Shown here piece after piece: positions 43,267-53,755 of a DNA stretch of 64,000 bases (its first letter is position 1; the number at the start of each line of letters is the position of its first letter). The stretch is taken from contig JBILMS010000009.1 of NCBI GenBank assembly GCA_044375415.1, forward strand, positions 1 to 64,000, given 5' to 3'. The position numbers and the translations under genes are program-made. Source of the stretch: JAWXBG01 sp044375415 (lineage in GTDB: Bacteria; Bacteroidota; Bacteroidia; Flavobacteriales_D; Sanyastnellaceae). The notes under the pieces are model-generated. The model did not search any database and was not told the DNA's origin. It was given only the letters and a program-made list of their open reading frames with translations.

Positions 43267-44735
43267 TATAATTCTTTTCTCAAACGAGCTACCGGAATAT
43301 TGAGCTGTTCGCGGTATTTCGCAACTGTTCTTCTTGCAATGTTGTAACCCTTTTCTTTGAGCAATTTTGCAAGTCGGTCGTCTGTGAGGGGTTTCCGTTT
43401 TTGCTCTCCCTCAATTGCATCTTTGAGAATTTGTTTTACTTCTCTCGACGAAACTTCTTCCCCTTCGTCGTTGCTTAAACTTTCGCTAAAAAAGTACTTG
43501 AGAAGATAGGTCGCGTATGGCGTTTGAATGTACTTACTGTTTGCCACCCTACTCACTGTCGAAATGTCCATTCCCACAATGTCTGCTATATCTTTTAAAA
43601 TCATAGGACGGAGCTTCGTTTCATCACCCGAAAGGAAAAACTCTTTCTGATAATTCACTATCGCTTGCATACAATAAAGCAATGTTTCGTTGCGCTGACG
43701 AATGGCGTCAATAAACCACTTTGCACCGTCTATTTTCTGCTTAACAAACATCATCGCCTCTTTCTCCTTGTTGTCCTTGCTCTTGGTCTTGGCGTAATGG
43801 TCGAGCATTTCGCGGTACTCCCTGCTAATTTTTAGTTCGGGAGCATTTTTACCGTTCAGCGAAAGTTTTAAGGATTCATCTTCTACCTGTAATAAAAAGT
43901 CGGGGATAACGTGTTGAACAATCCCTTTAGACTCTTGCATACTATTACCCGGTTTCGGATTGAGATGAAGAATAAACTCTATAGCAGGTTTCAATTCTTC
44001 CTCCGAAATATCAAGACGCTTTGCTATTTTTTCGTAGTGTTTTTTTGTGAACTCATCAAAATATTTCGAAATGATAAGTTCTGCCATGTCAGAGTCGTCA
44101 TCCATAATTTCCGTACGCCGAATCTGAATAAGAAGACATTCCTTCAGATCCCTTGCACCAATGCCCGCGGGATCTAGGTCTTGTATTACTCGAAGTACTT
44201 CTTCCAGTTCCTCTGAAGTTGTGGAAATGTTTTGGGAGAATGCCAAATCATTTACGATGGCCGGAATTTCTCGTCGGAGGTATCCGCTTTCATCCAAATT
44301 TCCTATCAAATATTCCGCAAGGCTGACCTGCCTTTCATCCATATTTCTCAAACCAAGTTGAGAAAACAATAAATCCTGAAAACTCCTTCCTGCGCCCAGC
44401 GGACTTTCTTTGTCGTCGTCGTCGGAGCTATTGTTATTTGCGTATAATTTATAATCCGGAGTGTCTTCATCGAAGTACTCACTCAAATCTATTTCATCGC
44501 TGTTGTCGTTGTCGTTATTGTCTCCCTCATCCTGATCTCCCGAATTGTCATCTTGCGATTTATCATCGTCCTCGTCTTCAGAATCACTGCCCTCTTCCAA
44601 TGCAGGGTTGGATTCCATTTCCTCCTTGATTCGTTGCTCAAGTTCCATGGTAGGAATTTGCAGCATTTTCATCAATTGAATTTGCTGCGGTGATAATTTC
44701 TGTTGGAGCTTGTGCTGTAATGATTGCTTGAGCAT
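43266..44735 (-). CDS. rpoN: RNA polymerase sigma-54 factor
   Basis: A 489-residue sigma-54. Region I is the Gln/Leu-rich MLKQSLQHKLQQKLSPQQIQ; region II is a very acidic linker (about 50-110); the core-binding and DNA-binding domains follow. The RpoN box ARRTVAKYREQL sits near the C-terminus. It directs transcription at -24/-12 promoters with AAA+ activators, none of which is encoded in this window. The gene sits downstream of asnS (59 bp gap) and has its own good promoter. Confidence 0.95.
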   Translation of the reverse strand: MLKQSLQHKLQQKLSPQQIQLMKMLQIPTMELEQRIKEEMESNPALEEGSDSEDEDDDKSQDDNSGDQDEGDNNDNDNSDEIDLSEYFDEDTPDYKLYANNNSSDDDDKESPLGAGRSFQDLLFSQLGLRNMDERQVSLAEYLIGNLDESGYLRREIPAIVNDLAFSQNISTTSEELEEVLRVIQDLDPAGIGARDLKECLLIQIRRTEIMDDDSDMAELIISKYFDEFTKKHYEKIAKRLDISEEELKPAIEFILHLNPKPGNSMQESKGIVQHVIPDFLLQVEDESLKLSLNGKNAPELKISREYREMLDHYAKTKSKDNKEKEAMMFVKQKIDGAKWFIDAIRQRNETLLYCMQAIVNYQKEFFLSGDETKLRPMILKDIADIVGMDISTVSRVANSKYIQTPYATYLLKYFFSESLSNDEGEEVSSREVKQILKDAIEGEQKRKPLTDDRLAKLLKEKGYNIARRTVAKYREQLNIPVARLRKEL

Positions 44736-44758
44736 ATTCCTTCTTCTCTTTTACCTCC

Positions 44759-44790
44759 CAAAAATAGTTGATCCGGGGGACTCTTTCAAA
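44759..44790 (-). promoter_or_regulatory. Bacteroidota housekeeping promoter of rpoN
   Basis: On the minus strand TTTG (complement of 44787-44790) and TATTTTTG (complement of 44759-44766) are separated by 20 bp, matching the -33/-7 consensus. The -7 box ends 23 nt upstream of the rpoN ATG. Confidence 0.6.
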
Positions 44791-44794
44791 TTTC

Positions 44795-46222
44795 TCAGAA
44801 CTCTGCGTTAAGGGGTGTTCGCGGAAATGGGATTACATCTCTGATATTCTGCATGCCACTTACAAACATTACCAAGCGCTCGAAACCTAGACCGAATCCG
44901 GCATGTGTGCATGTTCCGAATTTTCGCGTTTCGAGATACCACCAAATACTTTCCTGAGGTATGTGAAACTGCTCACACTTTTCTAAGAGGACATCGTATC
45001 GCTCCTCTCTTTGGCTACCTCCAATTATTTCTCCTATTCCCGGAACCAAAATATCCATAGCCGCAACCGTTTTCCCATCTTCATTCAGGCGCATATAAAA
45101 TGCCTTTATCGCGGCCGGATATCCTGTAATAATAACCGGTTTTTGAAAGTGCTTTTCTACAAGGTAACGTTCGTGTTCGCTCTGTAAATCAATTCCCCAT
45201 TCTACAGGGTACTTGAATTTTTTCTTTTTATAATGCGGTGAATCAAGCAAAATCTGAATAGCCTCGGTATAAGTAATTCGCTCAAATGGATTGCTTACAA
45301 CCATGTCTAGTCTAGACAGAAGTGGCATACTCTGACGCTCATCCACCGGCTTAAGCTTATCCTCATTTGTTTCTCGATCCTGAAGAAATTCCAGGTCTTC
45401 GAGACAATGTTCCAAAGCATAGGAAATGCAATAACGTAGGAAGTCCTCCGCCAAATCCATATTTGCGACTATATCATTGAAAGCTACTTCCGGTTCGATC
45501 ATCCAGAACTCTGCAAGGTGTCTGCTTGTATTGCTGTTTTCAGCCCTAAAGGTTGGGCCAAACGTGTAAACTTTGCTCAAGGCCAATGCGGCCAATTCGG
45601 CTTCTAGTTGACCACTTACCGTAAGATGGGTTGGTTTGCCGAAAAAATCAAGGCTGTCATCTACTTCACCCTTTTTGGCAATTTCATTCAGGTCTAATGA
45701 GGTAACACGAAACATCTCTCCTGCACCTTCTGCATCGCTTCCTGTTATGATAGGAGCATGCAAATTGAAAAAACCGTGATCGTTAAAATACTTATGGATA
45801 GCATACGACAGATGATGACGAAGACGAAAAACAGCTCCAAACGTATTTGTTCTAAAACGAAGGTGTGCTTTTTCACGCAAAAAATCGAGGGTATGCCTCT
45901 TCATCTGTATAGGAAACTCATTTGGATCACAATCTCCAAGAATTTCGAGGTCATCGCAAACCAACTCTACTGCCTGTCCTTTGCCTTGAGAAGTTTTTAG
46001 CATTCCTCGAGCGCTGATACTGGTACCGGTATTAATTCTTTTCAAAACGCTTTCATCATACTGGTCGAGTTTGATTACAACTTGAAGGGTATTCACCGTA
46101 GTTCCATCGCTAAGTGCGATAAACTGGTTATTGCGGAATGTTCTTACCCAGCCTTTAACCGTGATTTCTTGGTCAACAGGTTGCCGTTTCAGAACCTGCA
46201 AAATGTCTGTATGTTGTGCCAT
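44795..46222 (-). CDS. asnS: Asparaginyl-tRNA synthetase
   Basis: A 475-residue class IIb aminoacyl-tRNA synthetase. The N-terminal OB-fold anticodon-binding domain (KGWVRTFRNNQFIALSDGT) is followed by the class II core: motif 2 around TFGPTFRAENSNTSRHLAEF and motif 3 in GFGLGFERLVMF. WMIEPEVAF is a further AsnRS landmark. The length and motifs favour AsnRS over AspRS. Confidence 0.95.
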   Translation of the reverse strand: MAQHTDILQVLKRQPVDQEITVKGWVRTFRNNQFIALSDGTTVNTLQVVIKLDQYDESVLKRINTGTSISARGMLKTSQGKGQAVELVCDDLEILGDCDPNEFPIQMKRHTLDFLREKAHLRFRTNTFGAVFRLRHHLSYAIHKYFNDHGFFNLHAPIITGSDAEGAGEMFRVTSLDLNEIAKKGEVDDSLDFFGKPTHLTVSGQLEAELAALALSKVYTFGPTFRAENSNTSRHLAEFWMIEPEVAFNDIVANMDLAEDFLRYCISYALEHCLEDLEFLQDRETNEDKLKPVDERQSMPLLSRLDMVVSNPFERITYTEAIQILLDSPHYKKKKFKYPVEWGIDLQSEHERYLVEKHFQKPVIITGYPAAIKAFYMRLNEDGKTVAAMDILVPGIGEIIGGSQREERYDVLLEKCEQFHIPQESIWWYLETRKFGTCTHAGFGLGFERLVMFVSGMQNIRDVIPFPRTPLNAEF

Positions 46223-46327
46223 CGTTTAAAAATTAGTTCAGACCGACAACTACTATAAGTCGGATAAGAGCGCGCGAAATTAGGGGATAATAGGGAAAAG
46301 AAGGAATGCCGGTCAAGCAGATTTTGA

Positions 46328-47041
46328 TCATCCCGCGAATTCCGTCATTCGGATGGGAGTGTTCAATGTGTCGCTTTCCAGAACACCATCGCGTAATCTC
46401 ACAATGCGGTGGGCATGTCGGGCTATATCCTCTTCGTGTGTTACTACTATTATTGTATTTCCTTGATCGTGAATCTCCTGAAACAATCGCATGATTTCAT
46501 AACTCGTCTTGGTATCGAGATTCCCGGTAGGTTCGTCTGCTAAAATGATGGATGGCCTGTTTACTAAAGCTCTTGCTACCGCTACTCTTTGACGCTGCCC
46601 CCCCGATAATTCATTGGGTTTATGTGTCATTCGGTCACCTAATCCAACCTGTGTCAATACTTCGGTTGCACGTATGTTTCTCTGTTCTTTTGCTATTCCG
46701 GCATAAACAAGAGGCAGCGCAACGTTTTCCAATGCCGTGTATCGAGGCAAAAGATTAAAGGTTTGAAATACGAATCCAATTTCTTTGTTTCTTATTTCCG
46801 CGAGTTGATTATCTGTTAAACCCGCCACATTCGGACCATTCAAGAAGTAATTGCCTTCGGTGGGTGTGTCAAGGCAACCTATAATATTCATCAAGGTACT
46901 TTTGCCGCTTCCGGATGGACCCATTAAAGCCACATACTCATTTTTGCCCACATTAAGATTGACACCATTCAAGGCTTTAACCGTCTCGTGACCAATGGTG
47001 TACCACTTCTTGAGATCTTGAATGGTAATAATCGGATTCAT
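46328..47041 (-). CDS. ABC transporter ATP-binding protein (MacB/LolD type)
   Basis: A 237-residue ATPase with Walker A GPSGSGKST, the KEIGFVFQTFNLLPRYTALEN Q-loop region, signature LSGGQRQRVAVARAL, Walker B IILADEPTGNLDT and H-loop VTHE. This motif set is characteristic of ATPases that work with MacB/FtsX-like permeases in lipoprotein, peptide or macrolide mechanotransmission. No permease gene is adjacent, so the partner is encoded elsewhere. Confidence 0.9.
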   Translation of the reverse strand: MNPIITIQDLKKWYTIGHETVKALNGVNLNVGKNEYVALMGPSGSGKSTLMNIIGCLDTPTEGNYFLNGPNVAGLTDNQLAEIRNKEIGFVFQTFNLLPRYTALENVALPLVYAGIAKEQRNIRATEVLTQVGLGDRMTHKPNELSGGQRQRVAVARALVNRPSIILADEPTGNLDTKTSYEIMRLFQEIHDQGNTIIVVTHEEDIARHAHRIVRLRDGVLESDTLNTPIRMTEFAG

Positions 47042-47045
47042 GCTT

Positions 47046-47053
47046 CAAATGTA
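47046..47053 (-). promoter_or_regulatory. Putative -7 box of the MacB-type ATPase gene
   Basis: The minus strand reads TACATTTG (complement of 47046-47053), 4 nt before the ATG at 47041, an exact TAnnTTTG match implying a nearly leaderless transcript. No clear -33 element is seen. Confidence 0.4.
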
Positions 47054-47186
47054 TTCCTTTCGAATCATATACATTTTCCTTCCATCAACTTTATAGCCCT
47101 TTTAAATACAACTTCTACCCTAACATGAGTGTCCATTGAATAATTGGCTATATTGCAAAGCCTTTAAACCTTCATTAAATACTACC

Positions 47187-50012
47187 ATGAAATCACTTCG
47201 ACTTCATCTTTCCGTTTTGTTTTTGGCAATCTCCACGTTCTCGTGGTCGCAACTCATTGTAAACAATGCAACCAATGCAGTAGCTGCTGTAGAGAATTTC
47301 CTATTGGGAGAGGGAATCATAGCAACAGACATTACGTATGTTGGAAATAACGACCAAATTGCATCTTTCAGCTGTACAAACTGCAACTTGGGAATCAGTT
47401 CCGGTGTTGTAATGAGCTCCGGTAATGCGAGTACTGCATCGGGACCAAATAATAACGGCGCTATTTCGAATTCCTATACGAATACTTCGGATGTCGATTT
47501 GGCTTTACTCAGCGGGAACTCATTGAACGACGCTTGTATTTTGGAATTTGATTTTATACCGGTAGGTGACAGTCTTATATTTAAGTATGTATTCGGTTCA
47601 GATGAATATCCGGAATATACCAATTCAGGTTTTAATGATGCGTTCGGATTTTTCTTAAGTGGGCCCGGAATAGATGGTCCTTATTCGAACGATGCTATCA
47701 ACATTGCACTTATTCCCGGCACAACTTTACCTGTGACAATCAACAACGTTAATAACGGGGGTGATGGTATAAATGGTCCATGTGAATATTGCGCCTATTA
47801 TGTTCACAATGGCAATGGAGCGTCTGCCCCGTACAATACGGGTTCCTATTATATTCAGCCCGATGGTTTTACTGCTGTACTCTCTGCAAATGCTTCTGTT
47901 CAGTGCGGACAAACCTATCATATTAAACTGGCTATTGCCGATGCGGGCGACTCGAGCTTCAACTCATGGGTTTTCTTGGAAGCCGGTTCTTTTGAAAGTA
48001 ATGAACTCGGACTTGCCTTCGAAACACCGGAAATATCACCTTCCGATACTGTAGCTTTCGAAGGTTGTTTAGGTGCCAATATTATCCTCAGCAGACCGGC
48101 ATCCCAAGACTATGAACAAACCTACCTACTCGAAATTAGTGGTAGTGCGGAAAACGGCATCGACTACGAGACTATCAGCGATGTAGTCTTTTTTGGAGAA
48201 GGAGTTCAAGAAGTTGAAATTCCATTGATTGCTATTCAAGACGGAGTTACCGAAGGCTTGGAAGATATCATCATCATCATTTCGTCGTCTGTTTCCTGCG
48301 GTTCGGACGACACTCTTCAATTTTATATCGACGAATTACCTCCTATGACTTCCCTCATTCAAGATCAAACGATAGAATGTGGAGAATCTGCAACGCTTAC
48401 TGTCAATATCAATGGTGGTTATGGAACCTATAGCGTAGTTTGGAATACCGGTGAGGTTGGAAATCCGCTTGTGGTAAGTCCGCAAACACAAACCACATAC
48501 TTCTACACAGCCAGCGACACGTGCAGCACGACACCATCAAACGGATCCGTTACTGTCAGTTTTGTGGATTATCCTCCCATTATTGCAGACGCAGGACCTG
48601 ATCAAGAATTTAGTTGTCTGGAAAACTTATTGGTGACTCCCAATGTCGAAGGAGGTTCCGGTGAATACACCTACGAATGGATTGTAAATGGTGAATCAGT
48701 TTCTTTAGAAGAAGTTTTAAATTTTTCAACCGATGACGCCGGCACTGCAACTGTAATTGTAACAGACGAATGCCTTGAAACAGGTTCAGACGAAATGCAA
48801 TTCAGCTTTCCACCGGTACCCGTTTTGGTAGATTTGGGTGAGGACTTCGATGTTACTTGCCTCGACATTACTTCACTTGACGCCAATTCTAATGGCGGTA
48901 TTGGTAGCTACTCCTACGAATGGCAGGTGGAAGGACAGGATGCAGGAAACGGTAATCCATTCGAAATACAAGTAGCCACTGAAACTACCATTTCTGTTAC
49001 CGTCACGGATGCATGCGAAAATGTAGGTACAGATGAAATAACTTTGAGTGTTCCTCCTGTGCCAATTGATGTTCTTGTCGATAATAGTATAAGCACCAAT
49101 TGCATCTCTGACTTCAATCTGAGCGCAGGAGGTTCAGGAGGGGTTGGCTCATATTCCTACGAATGGACCTTCAATGGGGCCGTTTTAAGCACAACCAACC
49201 AATTGACATACGACACAAATGTTCCAATCAATATTTTAATTACAGTTAATGATGAATGTGGAAATAGCTCTACCGAAACGGTTGTTGTGAGTATGCCTTC
49301 AGTTCCTGTCTTTGTTAATGTTCCACAGGGTCAAACCATTTGCCAAGGTGAAACTATCGAATTGCAGGGAAGCGGTTCCGGTGGTCTTGGTCAATTGGAA
49401 TATGAATGGATTGATGTGGCCGAATCAAGCAGCGTTGAAGTGACTCCTCAAGAGTCCTCCATATATGTTCTTCAAGTTACGGACGAATGTGGAAATACCA
49501 ATTCCGGTCAGGTAAATATAAACGTGCTCGTAGCTGATGAGCCTTTTACTATGATAGATGATTTCGACTTATGTTTTGGTGTTACCTCCGGTATTATTGT
49601 TAGCGGTGGAATACCTCCATACGAATTCACGTATTCCTTTGACACCCTTTCTTACGTGCCCGACGCTCGGTTTTTAGCAGAAATGCTGGGAGACGTAACC
49701 ATATACGTAAATGACCAATGTTTTGGAGAAGGATCCGTAGATATTCATATTGAGCAATGCAGCATTTTTATCCCGAACATCTTCACTCCAAATATGGATG
49801 ATAAGAATGCTACATTCTGGATTGAAGGCCTTTTTGGTTTTCCGAATAGTGCACTCACGGTTTATAATCGCTGGGGAGGAGAGGTTTATCATTCCGACGA
49901 TTATTCCGGCAATTGGGATGGCGACGATCTGCCTTCGGGAACTTATTATTATGTTCTCAATCGTTCGGATGGTGAAGACTTTAGTGGTTATGTGCACATT
50001 TCGAAGGACTAG
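47187..50012 (+). CDS. Choice-of-anchor L protein 1 with five Ig-like modules and T9SS type B tail
   Basis: I choose the ATG at 47187 over the in-frame start at 47136 because it begins the signal peptide (MKSLRLHLSVLFLAISTFSW). The 941-residue protein has a choice-of-anchor L domain (about 22-275) with ILEFDFIPVGDSLIFKYVF, GSDEYPEY and AFGFFLSGPGI. A Calx-beta-like segment follows, then five ~80-residue Ig/PKD-like modules (48345-49547), each with the pattern GGxGxYxYxW ... DxC. A penultimate module and the CHU_C domain (FIPNIFTPNMDD, LTVYNRWGG, GTYYYVLN) end it. It should be secreted by T9SS and surface-attached or shed; an adhesin-like role is inferred. First of three tandem paralogues. Confidence 0.85.
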   Translation: MKSLRLHLSVLFLAISTFSWSQLIVNNATNAVAAVENFLLGEGIIATDITYVGNNDQIASFSCTNCNLGISSGVVMSSGNASTASGPNNNGAISNSYTNTSDVDLALLSGNSLNDACILEFDFIPVGDSLIFKYVFGSDEYPEYTNSGFNDAFGFFLSGPGIDGPYSNDAINIALIPGTTLPVTINNVNNGGDGINGPCEYCAYYVHNGNGASAPYNTGSYYIQPDGFTAVLSANASVQCGQTYHIKLAIADAGDSSFNSWVFLEAGSFESNELGLAFETPEISPSDTVAFEGCLGANIILSRPASQDYEQTYLLEISGSAENGIDYETISDVVFFGEGVQEVEIPLIAIQDGVTEGLEDIIIIISSSVSCGSDDTLQFYIDELPPMTSLIQDQTIECGESATLTVNINGGYGTYSVVWNTGEVGNPLVVSPQTQTTYFYTASDTCSTTPSNGSVTVSFVDYPPIIADAGPDQEFSCLENLLVTPNVEGGSGEYTYEWIVNGESVSLEEVLNFSTDDAGTATVIVTDECLETGSDEMQFSFPPVPVLVDLGEDFDVTCLDITSLDANSNGGIGSYSYEWQVEGQDAGNGNPFEIQVATETTISVTVTDACENVGTDEITLSVPPVPIDVLVDNSISTNCISDFNLSAGGSGGVGSYSYEWTFNGAVLSTTNQLTYDTNVPINILITVNDECGNSSTETVVVSMPSVPVFVNVPQGQTICQGETIELQGSGSGGLGQLEYEWIDVAESSSVEVTPQESSIYVLQVTDECGNTNSGQVNINVLVADEPFTMIDDFDLCFGVTSGIIVSGGIPPYEFTYSFDTLSYVPDARFLAEMLGDVTIYVNDQCFGEGSVDIHIEQCSIFIPNIFTPNMDDKNATFWIEGLFGFPNSALTVYNRWGGEVYHSDDYSGNWDGDDLPSGTYYYVLNRSDGEDFSGYVHISKD
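48345..49547 (+). repeat. Five in-frame ~80-codon modules in choice-of-anchor L protein 1
   Basis: The stretch spans about 401 codons and divides into five units of about 80. Each unit has a Cys near its start and a DxC near its end; the middle three end in (P/M)PxVP(V/I). The units are diverged from each other. Confidence 0.75.
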
Positions 50013-50135
50013 TTTCCTCTCATGAATGGGATACGGTTCAACCGAATAATCGGCAGATGAAGGCAACGCATGGAGTTTTTCCGTATTTTAGCACGCCCGA
50101 ACCTTCAACAAAACGATTTTGTTTAACCAAAGATC

Positions 50136-53100
50136 ATGAAACTAACTGCATGTTTGATGATGTCAGCTGTACTTCTACTGGCTCCTCTTCGCTCTATATC
50201 GCAGCTTTTTATTGACAATACTGTTAATGCAACGGATGGCGTGCAATCGGTGCTTCTTGGCAACGGTGTAACTGCCTCCGGAATTTCTTTTGCAGGAGCC
50301 TCCGAACAAATTGGCTCTTTTACATGCACCGGATGTAACCTGGGTATAGGCACCGGGCTCTTAATGGGAAGCGGAAATGTGGATGGTGCCCCGGGCCCCA
50401 ATAGCAGCGGATCCAATTCCCTGACCCCATCTTCCGGTTGGGGGGCCAGTGATCCGGATTTAGCCCTTCTCAGTGGTTTCGGTCTGAATGATGCGGCAGT
50501 TCTCCAATTTGATTTTATTCCCACAGGGGATAGTCTCGTTTTTCAATATGTTTTTGGCTCAGACGAATATCCTGAATACTCTAATTCGGGTTTCAATGAT
50601 GCTTTTGGATTTTTTCTAAGTGGTCCGGGTATTAGCGGACCATACTCTAATGGAGCTCAAAACATAGCTCTCATCCCGGGAACCTCATTACCCGTAACCA
50701 TTAATAACCTTAACAACGGAGGCGCGGGAACAGGGCCATGCGAATACTGTGAATATTACATTCACAATGGCAACGGCGGTGGTTCAAGCAATCTAGCTAT
50801 CGAATGTGATGGTTTTACAACCGTTCTGACTGCATATGCATCAGTTCAATGTGGAGAAACGTATCATATTAAACTTGCCATTGCTGATGCCGGAGATACC
50901 GGTTTTGATTCGTTTGTGTTTCTGGAGGCTGGTAGTTTCTCCAGCAACCAAGTTCAACTTACCTATACTCCTCCTGCTATTTCTCCCGATCAAAGCAGTT
51001 TGTATGAAGGTTGCCTTCAATCTACTATTGATTTCGAAAGGCCATCGTCGCAAGCAGGTGAGGCAGTTTACGAAGTGATCGTTTCGGGGGCTGCAGTAAA
51101 TGGACTTGACTACACTTACATCCCGGATTCACTTTATTTTGCCGCCGGTCAACAGGAAGTATCCATCAACATAGAAGCCTTTATTGACGCCATTCCCGAA
51201 GGTTCGGAAAGCATCACAATTACCGTTATGGGTCTTTCTGTATGTTCTTTATCCGATGATTCGGTTACATACACATTTAATATTTCCGACATTCCGGCAT
51301 TGGATGTGTCCATTCCCGATGTACTCATTAATTGCGGCGAAACCGCTGTTTTAGAACCACAGATTTCGGGTGGATTCGGTTATTATGAAATTGATTGGGG
51401 TACAGGGTCACAGGATTTCATGATAGAAGTGAGTCCGAATGATCCTCAGTCCTACCCTTTTACTATAAGTGATACATGTAATGTGGAGCCTTTTCTGGGA
51501 CTTGCCAATGTGATTTTCCCGGACTATGCGCCTATTTCAGTGGATATCGGAAGCGATCAAATTCTCTCGTGCCTCGATCCACTCATCGTTTCGTCTATCG
51601 TAAGTGGTGGCTACGGAACCTACACATACAATTGGGAAGTAAATGGAGATTTTGTATCCGATCTCACAAGTATAAGTTATCTGACCGACGATGCCGGAGA
51701 TGTAACTCTAACGATCACGGATATTTGCGATGAAACGGGGACAGATGTTTTAAATTTTTCTTTTCCCGCTGTACCTGTAATTGTTGATCTCGGGCCTGAT
51801 TTTGATGTAACTTGCATGGATGTCGCCAACCTAAGTGCTCAGGTGAGTGGAGGTATCGGAACCTATACCTATTCTTGGACTTCACCTGAAGACAACTATG
51901 GTACAAACACGAACATCAACGTCCAGATTGATGAAGAAACACCCATAACATTAACTGTACAAGACCAATGTGAAAATGTTGGTTCAGATGAAATTATTCT
52001 CGATGTCCCGGCTGTGCCCATTTCGCTCGACTTAGGTGCCGATCTAACGGTTACATGTTTAGATCAAAACCTCATAGAGCCCCAAATTTCAGGTGGTGTA
52101 GGGTCATATACTTATTCTTGGTCCACAGAATACGGGGTTGAAAGTCTCGACCCAACCTACCTTCTTCAAACAGATGAAGATATTGTTCTTGCCCTTGATG
52201 TTGAAGATGAGTGTGGAAATGAAACCAGTGATGCAATAACGGTTGCCGTTCCTCAAGTATCTATTCAACTGGATCTTGGCCCGGATCTAACTGTCGGATG
52301 CGCTGACATTATTCCAATGAATCCAACCATCGACGGAGGAGTTGGAACCTACAGCTACTCTTGGACATTGGCTGGCGTAGTTGTGAGTTTGGATGATGAC
52401 TTCAATTTGCAAGTTGAAAGTGATTCGTACCTCGGACTTTCTATTGAAGATCAATGTGGAAATACATCGTACGCCGAAATTTCTATTTCGGTGCCGCCGG
52501 TTCCCGTAAACGTTGACCTAGGGCCTGATTTGGTCGTTACTTGTCTCGATGAAACACTATTGCTGCCATCTGTAAGTGGCGGTGTAGGTTCTTATTCTTA
52601 TCAGTGGGTATTCCAGGATTTACAAATTGGAAATGAATCATCTCAGAATTTTCAAACTGCCGTCAATTCAAATGTGACTGTCATAGTAGAAGATGAGTGT
52701 GGCAATGTCAATTCAGATGTAATTGGAATAGCAGTTCCGCCGGTGCCTTTGTATGTTTCATTGAACACAGCTGATACTGCCATTTGCATTGGAGAAAGTA
52801 TAGATCTTGAAGTGTTTTCTGCCGGTGGTGTAGGCGAATACTCTTATCAATGGAACCCTAATTATGGTAGTTTATCCTCTCTTTCCGATATTCCGCAATC
52901 TAGCACCACTTATGTGGTAACCGTTTCGGATGAATGCGGAAACTCCTCGCAAACAAACGTATATGTTGGTGTCGAAGACGTAACGCCTGCATTTATGGTA
53001 GATTACATTGGTGATTGGGGTATACAATTAGATAACGTTAGTGTAGATGCAGTATCCTCCGAGTGGTTTTTCAGCGATGGTTCTACCAGCAATGAGGAAA

Positions 53101-53483
53101 ACCCGTATCACTCATTCCAAAATATGGATCCTTGGCAGGTAACACTCACCGTAACCGGAGAACTCGGTTGTCAAAATTCTATTACCGATGTGTTTTACCC
53201 TCTAGCAAACATCTATGTGCCAAACTGCTTCACGCCCGATGGGGACGGTGTAAATGAAGTGTTTAAGGTCTACGGACACGATATTTTATCATTTGAAATT
53301 ACCTTGTTCAATCGATTTAGTGAGGTGGTCTATCACAGTACCGATATCGATGAAGTATGGACCGGTAATAAGTCCGGTAGTGAGCATTTCGTGCAAGATG
53401 GTGCTTACTCATACATTCTAAAAGCAGAGGGAATTAGAGGTAATTTCATCGAAAAAACCGGACAAGTTTTTATTCTTCGATAA
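50136..53483 (+). CDS. Choice-of-anchor L protein 2 with seven Ig-like modules and T9SS type B tail
   Basis: A 1115-residue secreted protein with signal peptide (to about SISQ23). The choice-of-anchor L domain (about 25-275) is very close to that of protein 1 (VFGSDEYPEYSNSGFNDAFG). A Calx-beta-like segment follows, then seven ~80-residue modules (51300-52980), most starting (V/L)DLGxDLxVxC and ending VPxVP. Next comes a true PKD-like domain (WFFSDGSTSNEENPYHSF), not present in the other two paralogues. The CHU_C domain (VPNCFTPDGDGVNEVFKVYG) is also of a different subtype from theirs. This gene therefore shares its front with protein 1 but has a distinct C-terminal cassette. Confidence 0.87.
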   Translation: MKLTACLMMSAVLLLAPLRSISQLFIDNTVNATDGVQSVLLGNGVTASGISFAGASEQIGSFTCTGCNLGIGTGLLMGSGNVDGAPGPNSSGSNSLTPSSGWGASDPDLALLSGFGLNDAAVLQFDFIPTGDSLVFQYVFGSDEYPEYSNSGFNDAFGFFLSGPGISGPYSNGAQNIALIPGTSLPVTINNLNNGGAGTGPCEYCEYYIHNGNGGGSSNLAIECDGFTTVLTAYASVQCGETYHIKLAIADAGDTGFDSFVFLEAGSFSSNQVQLTYTPPAISPDQSSLYEGCLQSTIDFERPSSQAGEAVYEVIVSGAAVNGLDYTYIPDSLYFAAGQQEVSINIEAFIDAIPEGSESITITVMGLSVCSLSDDSVTYTFNISDIPALDVSIPDVLINCGETAVLEPQISGGFGYYEIDWGTGSQDFMIEVSPNDPQSYPFTISDTCNVEPFLGLANVIFPDYAPISVDIGSDQILSCLDPLIVSSIVSGGYGTYTYNWEVNGDFVSDLTSISYLTDDAGDVTLTITDICDETGTDVLNFSFPAVPVIVDLGPDFDVTCMDVANLSAQVSGGIGTYTYSWTSPEDNYGTNTNINVQIDEETPITLTVQDQCENVGSDEIILDVPAVPISLDLGADLTVTCLDQNLIEPQISGGVGSYTYSWSTEYGVESLDPTYLLQTDEDIVLALDVEDECGNETSDAITVAVPQVSIQLDLGPDLTVGCADIIPMNPTIDGGVGTYSYSWTLAGVVVSLDDDFNLQVESDSYLGLSIEDQCGNTSYAEISISVPPVPVNVDLGPDLVVTCLDETLLLPSVSGGVGSYSYQWVFQDLQIGNESSQNFQTAVNSNVTVIVEDECGNVNSDVIGIAVPPVPLYVSLNTADTAICIGESIDLEVFSAGGVGEYSYQWNPNYGSLSSLSDIPQSSTTYVVTVSDECGNSSQTNVYVGVEDVTPAFMVDYIGDWGIQLDNVSVDAVSSEWFFSDGSTSNEENPYHSFQNMDPWQVTLTVTGELGCQNSITDVFYPLANIYVPNCFTPDGDGVNEVFKVYGHDILSFEITLFNRFSEVVYHSTDIDEVWTGNKSGSEHFVQDGAYSYILKAEGIRGNFIEKTGQVFILR
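51300..52980 (+). repeat. Seven in-frame ~80-codon modules in choice-of-anchor L protein 2
   Basis: About 560 codons split into seven units of 79-82 residues with the core GG(V/I/Y)G(S/T)Y(S/T)Y and a DxC(G/E)N near the end. Units 3 to 6 are the most similar, suggesting recent expansion there. Confidence 0.75.
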
Positions 53484-53650
53484 TCGGAAAAAGTATTTGG
53501 TCATTTCTAAGTAATAATTTTAATGTCAGGCAACCGTTCGCGTTTTTTTTCCATCTGAACTCAAGAAACCGGCATCTTTTTGTCCTTTAAAAGTTTCATA
53601 AAAGCGAACATGTCAATGTTGAAAGTGGATTATCGGCATACCCTTGTGTG

Positions 53651-53687
53651 AAAAATCCAATCGCTCAAAACTGAAGGATTTTTTTTT
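53651..53687 (+). terminator. Probable terminator between choice-of-anchor L genes 2 and 3
   Basis: AAAAATCC pairs with GGATTTTT across a 17-nt loop, followed by further Ts. The distance from the stop codon (168 bp) and the large loop lower confidence. Confidence 0.4.
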
Positions 53688-53755
53688 GATATACCTTCGC
53701 ATTCATACAACCTTTGTAAGGCTTTAACGATCTACATACAAACACATACTCACTC

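Noticed and set aside
50123..50524. 133-codon Pro-rich minus-strand frame
   Set aside because: It mirrors the signal peptide and anchor L domain of the second paralogue, which is strongly supported on the plus strand.
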